Shown here piece by piece: positions 12,551-12,787 of a stretch of 12,787 nt of DNA (position 1 is the first letter of the stretch; each line of letters starts with the position of its first letter). This DNA is from an uncultured Alphaproteobacteria bacterium (GTDB lineage: Bacteria; Pseudomonadota; Alphaproteobacteria; Micavibrionales; Micavibrionaceae), in NCBI GenBank assembly GCA_937124505.1, contig CAKZKV010000222.1, positions 1 through 12,787 on the forward strand, read 5' to 3'. The notes under the pieces were generated by a model, which did no database searches, was not told the DNA's origin, and saw only the letters and a list, made by a program, of their open reading frames with translations. The translations under genes were made by a program, and so were the position numbers.

Positions 12551-12579
12551 AATTTATCAGGGAAAACCATTTCCGCCAA
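12551..12579 (-). promoter_or_regulatory. Possible promoter of the membrane protein/glycosyltransferase unit
   Basis: On the minus strand TTGGCG (12574-12579) and TAAATT (12551-12556) are separated by 17 bases, and transcription would start about 20 bases before the ATG. The match to the sigma-70 consensus is moderate. Confidence 0.35.
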
Positions 12580-12583
12580 CGCT

Positions 12584-12600
12584 ATTTATGAATCATAAAT
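12584..12600. promoter_or_regulatory. 17-bp palindrome ATTTATGA-A-TCATAAAT
   Basis: A perfect 8-bp inverted repeat around a single central base. It lies directly upstream of the putative promoter of the membrane protein gene and 16-32 bases before the tRNA -35 element. An operator is possible; AT-richness makes a chance palindrome also possible. Confidence 0.4.
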
Positions 12601-12615
12601 TGATAAAGAGAATGC

Positions 12616-12644
12616 TTGCGTTTTTTATGCGTGGTTTGTATGGT
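12616..12644 (+). promoter_or_regulatory. Probable promoter of tRNA-Ser
   Basis: TTGCGT (12616-12621), a 17-base spacer and TATGGT (12639-12644) place the transcription start about 8 bases before the mature tRNA 5' end, a normal layout for a single tRNA gene. Confidence 0.5.
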
Positions 12645-12658
12645 CTTTTTCGAATAAA

Positions 12659-12749
12659 GGTGACGTGGCCGAGTGGTCGAAGGCGCACGCCTGGAAAGTG
12701 TGTATACGTTAATCGCGTATCGAGGGTTCGAATCCCTCCTTCTCCGCCA
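12659..12749 (+). tRNA. tRNA-Ser (anticodon GGA)
   Basis: A 91-base class II tRNA with encoded CCA that decodes UCC/UCU. It shows the D-arm GCCGAGTGGTCGAAGGC, the anticodon stem-loop CACGC-CTGGAAA-GTGTG (with one G-T pair), a long variable arm ATACG/CGTAT, and the T-arm GAGGG-TTCGAAT-CCCTC, followed by G73 and CCA. It closely resembles E. coli tRNA-Ser(GGA). The odd part is the acceptor stem: GGTGACG faces CTTCTCC, giving T-T at 3:70 and C-T at 6:67, while the other five pairs are normal. A terminator follows at once, so the gene is transcribed alone. Confidence 0.93.
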
Positions 12750-12754
12750 TCAAT

Positions 12755-12780
12755 AAAGCCCCTTAATCGGGGCTTTTTTT
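12755..12780 (+). terminator. Intrinsic terminator of tRNA-Ser
   Basis: AAAGCCCC (12755-12762) and GGGGCTTT (12769-12776) form an 8-bp GC-rich stem with a TTAATC loop, leading into an uninterrupted T-run to 12780. It starts six bases after the tRNA CCA end. Confidence 0.92.
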
Positions 12781-12787
12781 ATGGCGG

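Overview
The window looks like the chromosome of an alphaproteobacterium. The RecA N-terminus, a bifunctional Rel/Spo (p)ppGpp enzyme directly downstream of rpoZ, a YceI/cytochrome b561 pair and a mostly minus-strand housekeeping layout all fit. The genus cannot be fixed from sequence alone. Housekeeping genes are of moderate GC. The stretch from about 590 to 1895 is clearly AT-richer and reads as an accessory insert.

Layout. (1) 1-469: 5' part of recA on the minus strand, cut by the window edge. Its upstream region holds two near-identical candidate LexA sites of unusual form, TGTAC-N7-GTTCTAT. (2) 590-1895: AT-rich accessory block. It contains a double-hairpin palindromic repeat, a degraded 3' fragment of what looks like a nucleotidyltransferase, a small basic GGLKGGKARA protein whose C-terminus runs into that fragment, paired GGGGTATT repeats and an orphan 198-residue two-helix membrane protein. 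(3) 1897-3110: yceI and a cytochrome b561 gene, translationally coupled through TAATG. (4) 3183-4388: a DUF2235/Tle1-like alpha/beta hydrolase with a visible Ser-Asp-His triad. (5) 4499-6883: a FadN-type fused 3-hydroxyacyl-CoA dehydrogenase/enoyl-CoA hydratase. Its leader contains a 12-codon ORF, a weak terminator-like hairpin and a CACCAAG-type octamer repeat. (6) 7017-9677: rpoZ followed by rel/spoT, with a perfect hairpin abutting the rel start codon. (7) 9767-10977: plus-strand short-chain dehydrogenase and a BigR/SqrR-like ArsR regulator with a candidate operator. (8) 10980-12526: minus-strand pair of a small membrane protein and a GT-B glycosyltransferase. (9) 12659-12780: tRNA-Ser(GGA), with two acceptor-stem mismatches, and a strong terminator.

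Functionally the core is DNA repair (recA), the stringent response with RNA polymerase omega (rel, rpoZ), fatty-acid beta-oxidation (fadN-like), a periplasmic or membrane lipocalin/cytochrome pair, and envelope glycan synthesis. I see no complete new multi-gene system. The parts most worth following up are the variant SOS boxes, the junction in the accessory block, the orphan two-helix protein, the shifted-cysteine ArsR sensor, the fadN leader and the mismatched tRNA-Ser.
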